This document shows positions 28,801 through 40,780 of a stretch of 64,000 nt of DNA, piece by piece. A program made the translations under genes and the position numbers. The notes below the pieces were generated by a model. It saw only the letters and a list, made by a program, of their open reading frames with translations. It was not told the origin of the DNA and did not search any database. The stretch's first letter is position 1, and the number at the start of each line of letters is the position of its first letter. Location of the stretch: assembly GCA_037577475.1 (NCBI GenBank), contig CM075195.1:22843399-22907398 (forward strand), read 5' to 3'. The DNA is from Chaunax sp. Z400 (lineage: Eukaryota > Chordata > Actinopteri > Lophiiformes > Chaunacidae).

Positions 28801-29205
28801 TGCAAGTGGTTTATTCCCTGTAGTTGAGGTTGAAATTTTCAGCAAAGATTCTGACTTCCTACCAACAACATCATGTTCAGCTTGGGATGGGCATTCCCGG
28901 AAATCCAAGATCTTTGCTTTTGAGAGGCTGACGTTTGTGTGAAGTCCCCCTCTTGAACTCCCGTTGCCCAGGGGATCTCCACTTCGGGAAAAGGTCGGAG
29001 GGTGTGCTTTCACCCCAACATCAAGGCTGCTGCCCTGCTGACTACGACCTTCCCACTGGGAGATCTTCTCCCTGATGTTAATGCTCTGCTGGTGAGAAGG
29101 GGGCCTCCCCGACTGGTGGACCTGCCAAGTCGCCGAGGCCCTTTTCTGTAGGTGAGCAACCTCATCACCCCCTCGCCTGCCCTGCTCCGGCCTCAGAGCC
29201 AGCAT
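13866..29205 (-). CDS. dennd2c: DENN domain-containing protein 2C, full coding region in 18 exons
   Basis: Rab guanine-nucleotide exchange factor of the DENND2 family, involved in membrane traffic. Exons in transcript order: 29205-28337, 25457-25333, 24108-24026, 23870-23712, 22772-22694, 22463-22419, 21079-20889, 20414-20305, 19597-19528, 18898-18821, 18457-18317, 17852-17704, 15981-15804, 15358-15317, 14980-14872, 14780-14538, 14061-13975, 13897-13866. They sum to 2790 nt (929 aa), very close to the human protein, and every phase fits. Exon 1 encodes a low-complexity N-terminus with INIREKISQWEGR. DNIYED is near residue 328 and the uDENN begins around 475 (YRTLERDLIQLQ). LTGEDGSRWFGYC is at about 563. 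The cDENN contains SPALVYPFMRSVMEAPFPAP and LYPFTWQHTFVPVLPASM. The dDENN contains SLVSEGFVRFFVELVGHY and FIQDKEL. The ATG at 29205 is the first in frame after a TGA. Confidence 0.93.
20979..20996 (-). repeat. dennd2c: In-frame CAG run (six glutamines) in dennd2c
   Basis: Six consecutive CAG codons lie in the exon opening the uDENN domain, giving QLQQQQQQLFQIF where the human protein has a shorter, interrupted stretch. Because the run is pure CAG it could vary in length between individuals. Confidence 0.85.
22234..22319. repeat. Nested inverted repeat in a dennd2c intron
   Basis: Three concentric complementary pairs are visible: 22234-22241 with 22312-22319 (one mismatch), CAGCCGGCA at 22259-22267 with TGCCGGCTG at 22300-22308 (perfect), and ACACC at 22276-22280 with GGTGT at 22287-22291 (perfect). 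Transcribed, it would fold into a long interrupted hairpin. It could be the core of a small foldback transposon. Confidence 0.55.
24593..24935. repeat. Diverged tandem repeat with period of about 150-172 bp
   Basis: ATATGCT recurs at 24593, 24748 and 24897. CAACTACTTATCATGG recurs at 24683 and 24855. The block therefore holds roughly two imperfect units and a partial third. The third start reads AGATATGCTCCAGACA, the end of a dispersed repeat widespread in fish. It lies within a dennd2c intron and has no coding content. Confidence 0.5.
26478..26505. repeat. Perfect 12-bp inverted repeat with 4-nt loop
   Basis: GCCCTTCCATGA and TCATGGAAGGGC flank the loop AGGC with no mismatch. The element sits in a slightly GC-richer segment followed by AT-rich DNA, all inside a dennd2c intron. 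It has no U tract behind it and is not a bacterial terminator. It may be a fossil of a foldback or short interspersed element. Confidence 0.8.
26790..26900. mobile_element. hAT-like DNA transposon terminal fragment
   Basis: The sequence GGGCTGCAACGAACGATTATT followed by repeated ATTAATCGAT / CGATTATTTTTTCAATTA words is the typical terminal pattern of hAT-family transposons and derived MITEs in vertebrates. Only one end is evident; no transposase is present and no matching opposite end was found nearby. Confidence 0.5.
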
Positions 29206-29257
29206 ATTGAGAGGGTGCAAGTGTCAACTCACCTACAGTTCTCCATTTGTGTGCTCA
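29206..29257 (-). promoter_or_regulatory. dennd2c: dennd2c 5' UTR part of first coding exon, with a 6-codon upstream ORF
   Basis: A good splice acceptor (pyrimidine-rich tract ending CCATCCTAG) places the exon start at 29257. Between it and the main ATG lies an upstream ATG at 29246-29244 that opens a five-residue frame ended by TGA at 29231-29229. An in-frame TGA separates this leader from the main start at 29205. Such a short uORF could dampen translation. The acceptor and uORF are read from sequence only. Confidence 0.5.
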
Positions 29258-29993
29258 CTAGGATGGATAGGCAAAACCAGTCTGTTGTCAATTTATCCAG
29301 GTATTATGTATAATGGTTAGAGCTATTTATTCAATGTATTGATGTGTCTTCTTGTGCTAGCAGAGTCTCATTTTCCCCTTCTCTCCTTTAGTAAAAAGCC
29401 TAGAAAAAGGAGAGACACAAAAATTAGTCATCAATCACTGCATTTACAAAGTCCAGACAGCACACCGTGGGGGTCAAAGGGTACTGAAGCATTTTGAAAA
29501 AGCATGCATCTGAGGCAGTCCACAATTTATTGGCATTCCTAAAAAGAATGTCAGGGAGGTTTCCACACAAATACCTAGGGAAACCTAACGAAAGACATTG
29601 ATATGAACAAGTTTACTGCAGATTTCTGCTGCTGCTTTGCTGTGTCTTGATGCCCAAAACCTCCTATAGCCCCAGGGGGAATTCTGTCTTCTCTGTAGCT
29701 GATGTCCTTAAATGCAACATTCAATCTAATTGAGCTTTCTTGAAAAGATGAATGGGAAGAATGTGCATTTCAAGTGATTTCAATGAGCTTTAGGGGCAAG
29801 AAAAAAACACTAATGTCAAGGCATGCATAAAAACAATTAGGGAAATGATGGAAAACATTTTAACCACACCTTTGTACGCAGCGGAATAAAAGCTCCTCAG
29901 ACAGACACAAGATAAACACATGTGTACACAGCTCTAATTAACTGATGACTTAGATAAGATTGTGTATGGTATAAAATAAAGCTATAATCTATG

Positions 29994-30164
29994 TTATTGA
30001 TCCCTCTCATCAAATGCTATCTGATATAGAGACTCCATGTAAAGCTCTGCAGCGTCATCCACCTCAACTCCATTTCCCGGAGTCGTCATCAATGGGGTGA
30101 CTGTGCGCTCTTGTACAGCAGCTCCTGGCTCGCTGGAACCAAACCATTTGGACACGTTGCACAT
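29994..30164 (-). CDS. Candidate 56-residue small ORF, function unknown
   Basis: An ATG-initiated frame of 56 codons ends in TAA. The protein begins MCNVSKWFGSSEPGAAV and ends ELYMESLYQIAFDERDQ. It is acidic toward its end, with no signal peptide or membrane segment. Codon usage looks coding-like and unlike the AT-rich surroundings. Just upstream there is a good splice acceptor (pyrimidine-rich tract ending CCCTCAG, 14 bases before the ATG). The frame could be a coding exon of a small gene on the dennd2c strand, or a uORF-bearing 5' exon of dennd2c. I do not recognise the protein. The start context is weak (C at -3). Confidence 0.35.
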   Translation of the reverse strand: MCNVSKWFGSSEPGAAVQERTVTPLMTTPGNGVEVDDAAELYMESLYQIAFDERDQ

Positions 30165-31670
30165 TAGGACAGAGGCTGAGGGAACGTGGTGAAAGGGGAG
30201 ACATGGTAAAATTCCACTGCACAGCTCATGATCATCTTAACTCTATGAGTTGCATTCCTGCAGAGCTGTACAGGGGGTGAAGTGGGGGTGGGTCAGAGAA
30301 TAAATTTAACAAGAGACAGTTAGTCAGTCAGTCTTGCAAGTGACGTCTTTGTTTGGTTTGACCTAAATCAAATGTGTGTGAGTTCTGGAATGCAGCTCAA
30401 TCATTGCCAGACCTTGCAATGACAATGCAACGCATAAACCGAACCACTTGCATTTTTTGTCTGTGTGCGGTACGTTGTACAGGAAGGCATGAGATGTGTT
30501 TCCTGAGCGGCAGGAAAAAGGATCAGCCAGACTGTCCATAATTATGGTACAGAAAGATTTGCACCTAGTTGCATTCACTGATTGTAAGTATGTCTGGATC
30601 ATCTATATTCAAACCCTGTGACGGTACTCAAACTTTGTCTTTGTAACAGTACAAACTGGTTACAGTAACATTTGCAAACAAAACTGTAAGCTTTCCCTTT
30701 CCCATGAAATGCAGTTTAAAATAAAATGTTATGCCAAACTGTGAGGTGCTGCACTACAACGTGATCAAGAGGGTGAGCCAAAGTGAACGTCACTGATGTT
30801 GAGTGAGGCTGTCAATTTTGCATTAAGGTATCCTTGTATTTTATAGTGAAACTCACTGACTAACGTACATAAAAACCAGACAGGGGACCCAAGAGGGTGA
30901 AATACCCCATCATCACGTGGCAGCTAAATTAATCCTAATTGCACCTTCAAAACCACCACAATACACCCTCCCAAAGAAGTGCGACATGACACAACATGTT
31001 GTAGGTGAGGTATTACATGACTGTAGTTCACTATCAACAGTGACGGTTAAAGCTATAATAAGGAAAAATGTGGGATTGCTAAGTGTCAGCATTAAAGGGC
31101 ACGCCAAGATGAAATGCCTTACAATGACTGATCCATCAGCAACCACCAGAACAACTTGTGTGCACACAGACATTCATTTTGACACTGCTGGTACATGAGT
31201 GATGAGACATTGTTTTCTCAATGGTTGCAATGGCTGTTGAAACTGTCAATTTTCAAGTTATATTATCAAGAAATGTACACAAACACAATGCTATATAGTA
31301 TAGCTCAATAGATGAATGAAAACGAATGAATTAATAGTGTTCCTGGTGGTCATTTGACTCTTTTCTCTAAGGGAATTAATGGAATTTACATCTCAGATAC
31401 CTTCAGGTATAGTCAAACATTCAATAACTCAACTGTTTTTCTTGAAATTGGCACTACCTGCAGGTGATTTCCATGCAGCTGCTGTCCTTTCCGCATCAAG
31501 ATCCTGTGTTATGAGCTAATTCTGTGACTTTCCTGGTACAGCTATTAGAGCATGTGTAGACAATCAATGGTTCAAGTGCAGTAAAACTGCGATAGATGCA
31601 GAAGGAGTGAATAAAACCTGACTGGTGTGGCGTCTTATTCTTAAATAACTTTAGCGTCCTCGCTCTCTGT

Positions 31671-32287
31671 GGCTACATTAACACTGCGGTTGAAAGTGAC
31701 ACAATACTGATTTATTTTTTCAAATCGGATCTTTTTGCCTTGGCTGATCACATTCATCTTCATATGTGACCAATATCTGTACCATGACCCCACATTTACA
31801 ACAAGCATTCATTATCAAGAAGTAATTAAACAGTTATGCTGGTATTCATTTCTTGTATTGTTCGCTGTGATGACAGCAGTGTGGTGACAGTCTGTCAGCA
31901 ATTTAGACTGAGGGCAAGAAGGCAAAAACAGGATTTGTTTGAAGCATTTTCCTACTTTATTAAATTTGCAACCACATGTCTCCCAGCTGTTGTTGGTGGT
32001 GCCATTCTCCAAATTTGACTTTGTCCACCATTGCTGACAAAGCATCGGTATGAGCGTGCTCAGTGGGAGCAAATCCACAAGAATTCTATCTTACAGTTCA
32101 CACCATATCTGGGTTAGGACCACAAATGGAAGTGTCCCAAATCAGAATTGAAAAGATTAGAACCCATATGATTTGTACTGTTCACATTGTCCTGAAAAGA
32201 AAAGACATCTGAGTCCCATCTAAGCAAAAAAAAGAAAAAAAAGAAAATCTGATTTGGACCACTTTTGCCTGTAGTGTGCATGTAGCC
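31671..32287. mobile_element. Possible non-autonomous DNA transposon with imperfect terminal inverted repeats
   Basis: The left end (GGCTACATTAACACTGCGG, then AAAGTG and GATTT) matches, imperfectly, the reverse complement of the right end (GGCTACATGCACACTACAGG, then AAAGTGG and AGATTT). The interior has no coding capacity. No clear target-site duplication was found, so the exact ends are uncertain. It lies in the 5' part of dennd2c. Confidence 0.45.
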
Positions 32288-33152
32288 TGCTGCAATGAGT
32301 AAATATCTTGGCCAACTCCATTCAGAACAATAGATATTTAAAATGTTCATATTTATTTAAGTCTCATTTAGAATTCAAGCTCCTTCCCTCCTCTGACTCA
32401 TTAAGAACTAATCTATACATAATAAAAAGCTGAAATAATGTAAAGTAGCTACAGGTTTACACTGCAGGGTATAAATCTTGTGTAGGATAGGATTATAATG
32501 ACGTTACATGATTGAGGATCTCTGAAAGCTTACATTATACTGAAAACCACCGTATAAATGACTGGAGGCCAATTAAATAATAGGCCTTGCAGAAATATGC
32601 TTGATATTAATAGTAGAATAACACTAGCTGGATATATTTGTCAATAGTGAAGTCAGCTTAAACCACCCATAATTTAGTATAGTGTTGACTTTTCTCTATA
32701 TGGACAAACTTTTGGGGATAAATGTAAGTGAGAGAATTTGCACATTTGTATTACGCAACTGGGTAATGATAATTAAACTAAGTTAACGGTATAAGACAAA
32801 GACAACGAGCTAGTCGGAGAAGTTGTGTGACAATGTAGTGGAGCAAAATACCACATGAGCAGATTAATAAACTGCATGTCTCATGACTTACCCCAAATAC
32901 TGCCAGACCTCAAGTTCTGTCCCTCATTTTGCTTTCGATAAATTAAAAAATAAAACAGGAGTCCGCTCGTTCGCATGATTCAATCTGGAGAGGTTAGCTA
33001 GCAGTCTGGCTACATTCAGGCTAACTGTCCACAGACAACTATTGGAAAGTTAATAGATGATTAACTTTTAAGAGGGATAAAACGTGTCCGCGTAATTTAC
33101 AAAACGGCAAAGAAGGCAGAGAGAGACAACAGTAGAGTGAAGCAGAACACAC

Positions 33153-33230
33153 CTCGCCCTCCCTCTCAGGACAATCATCAGCCATGATTTACAGGACTTC
33201 CGCTTGAAATTTTCAAAATAAAACCCTCAG
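33153..33230 (-). promoter_or_regulatory. dennd2c: Putative dennd2c 5' exon and promoter
   Basis: On the minus strand an AAGCGGAAGT word (33205-33196), matching the ETS/GABP core often found in TATA-less promoters, lies about 10 bases upstream of an ATG at 33185. It is followed by a donor-like GAG|gtgtgt at 33153/33152. The ATG frame is short (11 codons before the donor) and does not continue in frame into the coding exon, so I read this as a leader exon, not an alternative protein start. The position fits the 5' end of dennd2c. No transcript evidence is available. Confidence 0.35.
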
Positions 33231-35200
33231 TTGCGTCATTAATACGCTTGTGTTATTTCTATTCATACATTCGTGACAACATCTTTACAGTATTACCTTG
33301 TAATGGCTTTTTAAGTCACGTGTCTTTTAATTTAAAACTGATGGGGCTATGTCTTTCTGATTTTGTATCTTTAAATGTTAATAATAGATAATGGATACAA
33401 GCAAATGCACCAATACCAGAGTTTTAATTGCACGTTTTTCTCTCAGTCCTGCCCTTCTGTTTGTTTCATATTGCATCTACAAATATCCTCTAAACCCTAT
33501 AGCAAAATTACTCAGTTTTATACTTTAGCAAAGCCTATACAGTATACTCTGGAGTATTCTTCTCTGTGGGCTTGGGGGCGCGGGTGATCGATGGTTCTTT
33601 AACAATTACAGTGCATATGGAAGATGGTTTCTTTTATTTAGTGGTACTGATCTTCCAATCTGTTACGAGGATGATTAAGCTGTAGTGCACACACAACTTG
33701 GATATGCTGTCACACTGATAAAGTTGATATGAATGTTTGACATTTTTGCTTCAAAATTTACTGAAATTACAAAATAATTATTAAAACAGAGTATCATTAT
33801 ACTATCAACATGTAAATATTTGTAAATAACCAATGTATATTTGTACAAAGTTGTGAATGAACTGTCTAAAGTGTATTACATGCCTTTTCTTGTCCATATA
33901 CAGCACACTACCTTTCCTCATAACTCCTGCTGTTTTACAATAAAATTACTAAAGTATTACAATGTCTCATTTGGTTTGGTTAAGAAAACAGACATTTTAA
34001 AGATACTCAACAAAACATTGCAAACGTCTACCATTTCAGGAACAGCATTCTCCAGCTATTTGAAAAAAAATAATAAAATAAATAGACATTGATTTTCTGT
34101 ACCTCCATCACTCTGAGTTTTTTTGCTCCTAGAAACCTGATTCCTTGATATGTTTCAGACCTCATGTTTACCTTGATACCACCTGGTTATGTCTTATAAA
34201 TAAATGTCTACACATGCTGTTTATCTGCTATGTTTCTTAGCTCCTCTTATTTTCTAGTAATATCCTTTGGCTTCCTCTTTTACTCTGGGTGTTTCTGTGG
34301 AGCTTGACTCAGCTGTGACTGTGAGAAAGTTCGGTTGAATCCTCCCGATCCACGAAGGAAGACGTCATCACATCGCTCCTGCAGCTGTCAACGATGAATA
34401 AATACTGTTATCTTCAGGTGCCCTGGGAAATATCGGTACTATTCTATGAGTTGCACCTCAGAGCGTCTGCACCACGAGTCTGGATAAATGTCTGGGACTT
34501 TCATTAATAAAGTAACAAGATGTGATGTTTTTGGTGCAGTGGACACCATTGAAACTGTTGAGAAACCGCTGTGAGAACCCCACCGCTGTGAATTTTGCAA
34601 TTCAGTTAAAGAATCCTTATGTTGAAGAAGAATCGCAGCATGTTCTGCATATTTGTTTAGTAATTTGAGCAAAACCACGGGCCACAAAACTATGGTCCAT
34701 ATTTTTCTTTTACTTCCATGGCTTCTAAATTTATTTCAGATTTCATCTTCATACATGGAACTAGGTTAAATATGAAGTCAATCCAGATAAAATAAATGTT
34801 GACTTTCCCAGTTTTAATGTTCAATATATGAGGGTGTCTTCACAGGAAATGGAGGAGATCATAGAGGCTCTGTTAAAAAACAAATAGTTAAAGTGATGCT
34901 TCATGCAACACCTCTGACTAATAACTTCATTAAATTTGCTTGACTGATGCACATCTTTCCTCTTCATTCTGCTGATAGAACTAAATAAGTATGCAGGTAG
35001 ACTTCTAAAGGAGACAACAGCCTTTTGGGGCAAAGTGTAAAAGAAACAAGGCAGCAAATATGAACATTTCAAGTCTCAATTACAATTTACAGGTCTGAAC
35101 TTATAAGAAATGTGAAGGCAACAATATACTGTGTGGAAAAGTCAGTTTCATGTTGCAATGTAATACTGATCAATTCTGAAATGCATCATGGGGCAACTAC
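33231..35200. other. Spacer between dennd2c promoter and ampd1 3' end
   Basis: AT-rich with no recognisable gene or transposon motif. The segment 34,290-34,690 is more complex in composition but shows no conserved domain in any frame. Confidence 0.6.
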
Positions 35201-35222
35201 AAAGACACTTTTTGTTTCACAT

Positions 35223-35483
35223 TTTATTTCCTTTCATTCTGACACATGATGTTTCTCCATATGGAATGCACATACTCTAACATGCTGTGAATTGGTTAAG
35301 ATGTGCAGATGGTATAAAGTGAAGACAAAATGTTTTTTCATCCAAAGGAGGGAACATAGGTGTATAAGAAGGTATGTTTCTTGAAGATTCCTTATTACTT
35401 TACTGTGAAAAACAAACGTACAAAGTTTTTGTACGTACAACAGAGATGGGTTTTAATCAGATGCAAATCAAACTTGAGAGTGT
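35223..35483 (-). terminator. ampd1: ampd1 3' UTR with candidate poly(A) signal
   Basis: This follows the ampd1 stop codon on the minus strand. TTTATT at 35223-35228 is AATAAA on the transcribed strand, about 260 bases beyond the stop, a plausible polyadenylation signal. Confidence 0.5.
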
Positions 35484-38400
35484 TTAGTCAGTCTTCAAGC
35501 ATTCCTTGATGAGATTGAGCTCATAGCACAAGGTCTCAAAGCGATATGCCATACGGATCTGGGCTACGTTGGTCTTACGGATGTCGTTTCCCTCTGGACC
35601 CTCCTTCAGGTAGTCAGTACCCAAGAAGTGGACCTTCTCCTAGAACGCAGAGGAAAACCACAAGCATGTTTTGGTGTGAGTATAAAATCTCATGTAAGTG
35701 GAACCTGATGTGTGATGTCTTCAATTTAAAGGCAGTCTATATTATGTGAGGATAGAATCTGTGAATGTTTCAGAGGATTTGAATTGAAGCCTTTAAGTGC
35801 AGAAACAACACTATAAATACTGTTTGGTACCACAGATGTTGTCAATTTAAAAAGAAAGAAAAATCTAACAGGCTATTTTTTCTTTAAAAGTCAATAAAGT
35901 ATTGCCACATGTAGAGCTCTCCATCAGACATGTTACCTCATGAGACATGGCGCTCTGCAGCACACTGTTCCTGGAGATCTCACACATATCGCAGGTACTG
36001 AGCTTAAAGACCTGGGCTGCTATGGCGTACTCTTCCATCAGGGGTTCCTGTGGACATAAAGGCCAAGATTTAGTTACTGAGTCTCAGTAGAGACCTTGTG
36101 GACACAGCTACCACCAGCTATAATGCATATATTTACCATGAGCTGTGGAAGGCATCATTCTGCAGAGGTAACTGTGTTTGTACATGCGAATACCAATTCA
36201 CATTAATAAACAGTTTAATTCTGCACACATTTGCAGTTCTACATATATATGTTCACAATGCATGCTCATTCAATTCATGTAGTACTATTTTTCCATTTGA
36301 GTATACTATAAGTGACTATGCCTGTACAATATAAATATAAACATTTGCAAAAACAAACAAACAAACTGCAAATGCATTTATCTGTAGATATACACAATCT
36401 ACTCTTCATACTCAGCAGTATGCACCAGTCATTGCTATGAAAGGCCCTCTCTCTCTCTGTATGTGCTCAGACCTTGGTGTAGTGGAACTGCATGGGGTCG
36501 TCAGTGGACAGAGACACCACCAGGCCTTTCTTGTGGAACTCCAGCAGGGGGTTCTTGGCGTATTCCAAGAACAGGCTATTGTTGCTGAGAGGGGACATGG
36601 CGATGGGGATCTGGGTCAAGAAGTACAAGTACTGCAGCACAGGAGTCTGTAGGTGGATAAATGGATATGATCAGTTTTCAAAGTGTACTTCAGTTAACCT
36701 TTGACTATATTTGTCAAAGCCTTACTTTTATATTTTAAAATAAATCAGTCAAATTGTTGAAAGAACAATAAGTCATGTTTTAACCACAAAATACTAATAG
36801 AATAAATGGTTTGCATTGTCATTACACTATTAATTGTACAGCAGTTCAAATATAACATTCTAAAAATGATTTTTAGTAAACCTGCATTAAAGTAAAGATT
36901 GTTGCAATAACCCAAATAGCAATCAATACAGTTAAGGTCTGCAGAGTATAAAACAATGTATTCAGGAGAGTAGCAGATAACATCCATTCTTATCTGATCA
37001 ATGGCAAGCCTGTTTTTTTTTTTTTACCAAGTGCCTTAGATCCAGGTTTCAAACATTAGGCTTCAAAAGGTATTTCTTTCCTTAGGGACCACTTTGAAAA
37101 TTATATATTCAGACAGAATATCTTTTGGTGAGTTCAGATAAGAGATTATATCAAGAAAAAATGTCTTTGTTAATTGACTTTAATCTCCAGAGAAGCAAAT
37201 CTTTTGTATTGCTTCATATTCAGGACTATGAAAATCTTATGGTTCCTTTAAAAATCTGAAACAAACTGTTGGCTGTTCGTGTGTAAATGAATGCTGAATG
37301 AATTTACAGTGAGGGAGTCGCTGCATCCAAGCTGCCATTTTACCCCATAAAAACAAGACTGACCTTCTTAAGGTTGAGGCCGTGAGAGATGTTATCAGCA
37401 GTCATGAAGGCAGCCAGCAGATGGGTGATGGCTCCAGCCTCACCACAGTGAGGCCTGAACGTGAATGTGTTCATCCCCCTCTGTCTGGAGAGCAGAAGAT
37501 AAATAAGTATTATAAAATGGAATGGACACATTTTTATTGTCCCACTGTTGTCACATGTGTTCTGTGTGTTCTGTTCCGTGTGAGTGTTGACAGAAGAGGA
37601 GATCTCATGAAATGTGGTAAGTTATCATGGATATGAACACAAAATGGCAGGAATCTCTCAGAAAAAAACAAACATTTACAACAAAAATAAAATCTAGTGC
37701 CCATAGACAACGTGACTGACCTGCGGAGCTGGTTGAGCACGGCAATGTTGGCATACATGTAGTAGATATAGTAGGTGTAGGAGGGGTTCTTGACGATGTC
37801 CCACTCCTCTGGTTTGGGGCTCTTAGTGCAGAACATGTGACCGCTGTGCTTGGACTCATCATCCACACTGTCGAAACCTGTCACCTACACTCCAGGAGAT
37901 AAATGGTTAATTATACAGGGAACAGAGGTTCCTCTGGAGGTTGTGCTGAGGTTTCTAACTTTTAGACAAAGATAGCAGTGAAATCATTCCCTTATGTTGG
38001 ACCACTGCAGCAGAAATGAAAACGTCATGAGTTAATCTGCTACGGACATTTCTAGTCATGTCAATCCAAAAGTCTTTACAGTCCTATGTCTTGTAAACAC
38101 TCACAGCTCGAGTAGACGATTCTTTTTTTTTTTATTTCTACCAAAATTAGTGATAATTAAGGGACTGTACAAAAATCATTAGGGCAGAAAGTGGGTTCAG
38201 ACAAGGGTTGAGTATTGTGGTTTGAAATTTGCAGAGGGGATTGTTTTTGGAAGAGCAGGAAAAGGTTAATACATTGTTTTCCTACCCTATATTATCATTT
38301 TATTTTATATTTACAAGATTAATTTTTTTTAAAATCAGAAAGCACCAACAATGGTGGTTTTCATATGCACCATGGTGTTATATTTTGAGATGTGTATGTT

Positions 38401-40733
38401 TTATTGCACCAGACATGGGTTCACTACAGCAGTGTAGATGGTGATAATGTCCTCACAGAGTAGGCCGTGTCCAGAACAGTGGAAAAATGGAGCTGTTTAA
38501 AGGTTTTCTTACTACTGCTTCAATTTGAGGGTCTCAGCTGAGGTCAGAGTCACAGGTCAGAGAAACAGAGGAGCGGGTTGAGTTGTTTTTTCTGTGGCGT
38601 TAGATTCTGACTTGCATTATTTTTCTTCATTGAGCAGCATGTTGCTTGGTAGCCCATTTATCCAGTTGCTGGGCTTCCATTGCCATTCAATGCCAATATT
38701 GGTTAGGAAAAGGCCTGAGACAATCCTTGGTCGTCTACATACACTATGTACAATGTTTTATCAAAGAAAGTCTTTCCTGTGGACATGTGTTGGAGGAGGA
38801 GGCATAATGAGACCACGCTTCTTTGGGAGAGTCCAGTAACCTCTGACCAAGAAAGGACCATTCATCATCACCCTTTGCATAGTCCAATATTCTAGGGCAC
38901 ATGTCAACGTTAGCCAGATGTTGCAGCAGGTGGGCTAGGTCCTCCTAGTCAAAGGCCTTGGACATGTCACCCAGCAGCATCCTCAATATTATTTGCTGTT
39001 TTCCGTCTGTAGCATCTAACCAGGAATTTGTGGCACTCCATTTGTATCCCAGTTGGGTTAAACTGGATGAAAGGATCAAATCAGGATTGAAAACATAATA
39101 GATGCTGAATATTTGAGGTTTGGGGAGAAGAGTCTGTGCTTGATACACCAGCTAGAGAGCTCATTACTTCCTTCATATGATGTTTACATCCGATATGATA
39201 CTTCCGATCATATATGTTTGGTTCATAACAGATGATCCACTTAGCGGATCAGTACGCTGCTAAATAGACAACAGAAAGCAGTATAATCTCCTTCTATCAC
39301 ACTGGCTCATGTGCTGACTGAACACACATTTGAAGTCTTGCATGCCACTGGTACTTAAAAATGGTCCATGCAAATACATGAATGCAAATGTAAGATCGGT
39401 TTCATACATTGTTGCGTTTGGACTGTACCTGAACTGTCACCTGAAAATCATAACCAAAGCAACTGGGAGCCACAGTGTGAATGTTGTAGCCTGCTATACC
39501 ACGATGCCGTAAGAGAAACCTCTTATGTTTGGGTTACTTGGATTGAAAACAACAATTTTCATACAGTCCTCAATTCATGGTTAAGAAATCCATCCTTTAA
39601 CCAAGACAGGATGTGGTGTCTTGTTGTGTCTGAGCTGTTATGATCATCCCTGTCACCTATTAATGCTTTTGGTGACTGTTTCTGACTCACATGCTGGAGG
39701 AAGATGCTGAGATCTGGGTTAGACTGTGGGTCAATGGTGGCCTGGAACACAGGAAGGAAAATGTTCTCCAACATCCTGCCAAAGTGGGGCACAAAGTTCC
39801 TTCCTCTGAAGATGTCACTAAGACGGAAGGGGGACACAACAAGTTTTGTTTAATTATGAACTCTAGCCATCTTTCAATCTGTTTGAGCATTTTTTGAGAC
39901 ACTCAAAAAATAGATAATTTTTTAATCTCTACAACTTATCCACAATAGGAAAAAAAATCTCCATCTGTTTCACAGTTGGGTCAAACTGCATAGAAGAAAG
40001 AATCAAGACTGAAAACGTACTAGATCCTGGGCACTTGAATCATCCATTTGAGGTTTGGGGAGAAGACTCTGTGCTTCACAAACCAGCTGGAGAGCTTGTT
40101 CCACTCACTGGGGTTGCAACCATAGATGGACAGACGAGGTTCAGCATACTGGTACTTGGCATCCTCCAGGTCACTGGCTACTTCCTGGTTTCCACAAAAG
40201 TCAAATCATGCTTAGATCATATGAAATTTGGTCTATGATTGATGATCTATTTGGCTGCAAACTAGACAACGGGAAATAGTATAATATCTAGTTTTATCAC
40301 AATCTTCATTTATAAACTTAACATTTATTTTACAGAATTGTCTTTCTGTGATCTTTTTTCTGTATTTTTCATGTACAAACAGACCTTGATGATGGTGGCA
40401 AAGTACTCTCCATTGATGAGGTTCTCTGTCTTCAGGTACAGATCACGCAGCTCACTGGCTCCCACAGGGTTGTACTTGGCATTGAACTTATCGAAACGCT
40501 GGAAGGTCTGTCTGCCCTGCAGAGAGCAAAGAAACAAGACTCAGATCACTGAAGTGTGATTGTCAGGATAAGACAATCAGATTGATTTATTCCTGATGTT
40601 GTAATTTTGGCTCCTAAGCCTATCCAAATAGAGTATAGAATAAGAAAATTAAATGTTTAAAGATTTTGTCTACAATTACAATCCTATAATCTTAATAAAC
40701 TACAAGAAATTATAATAATATAGAACCTAATAC

Positions 40734-40780
<47 letters not shown>

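Noticed and set aside
33153..33185. ATG with 11 codons before a donor-like site as an alternative dennd2c start
   Set aside because: Its phase does not continue into the coding exon; a stop follows at once in that frame, so it is at most a leader uORF.
36437..36704. Plus-strand frames opposite ampd1 exon 14
   Set aside because: They are antisense shadows of the exon carrying SLSTDDP.
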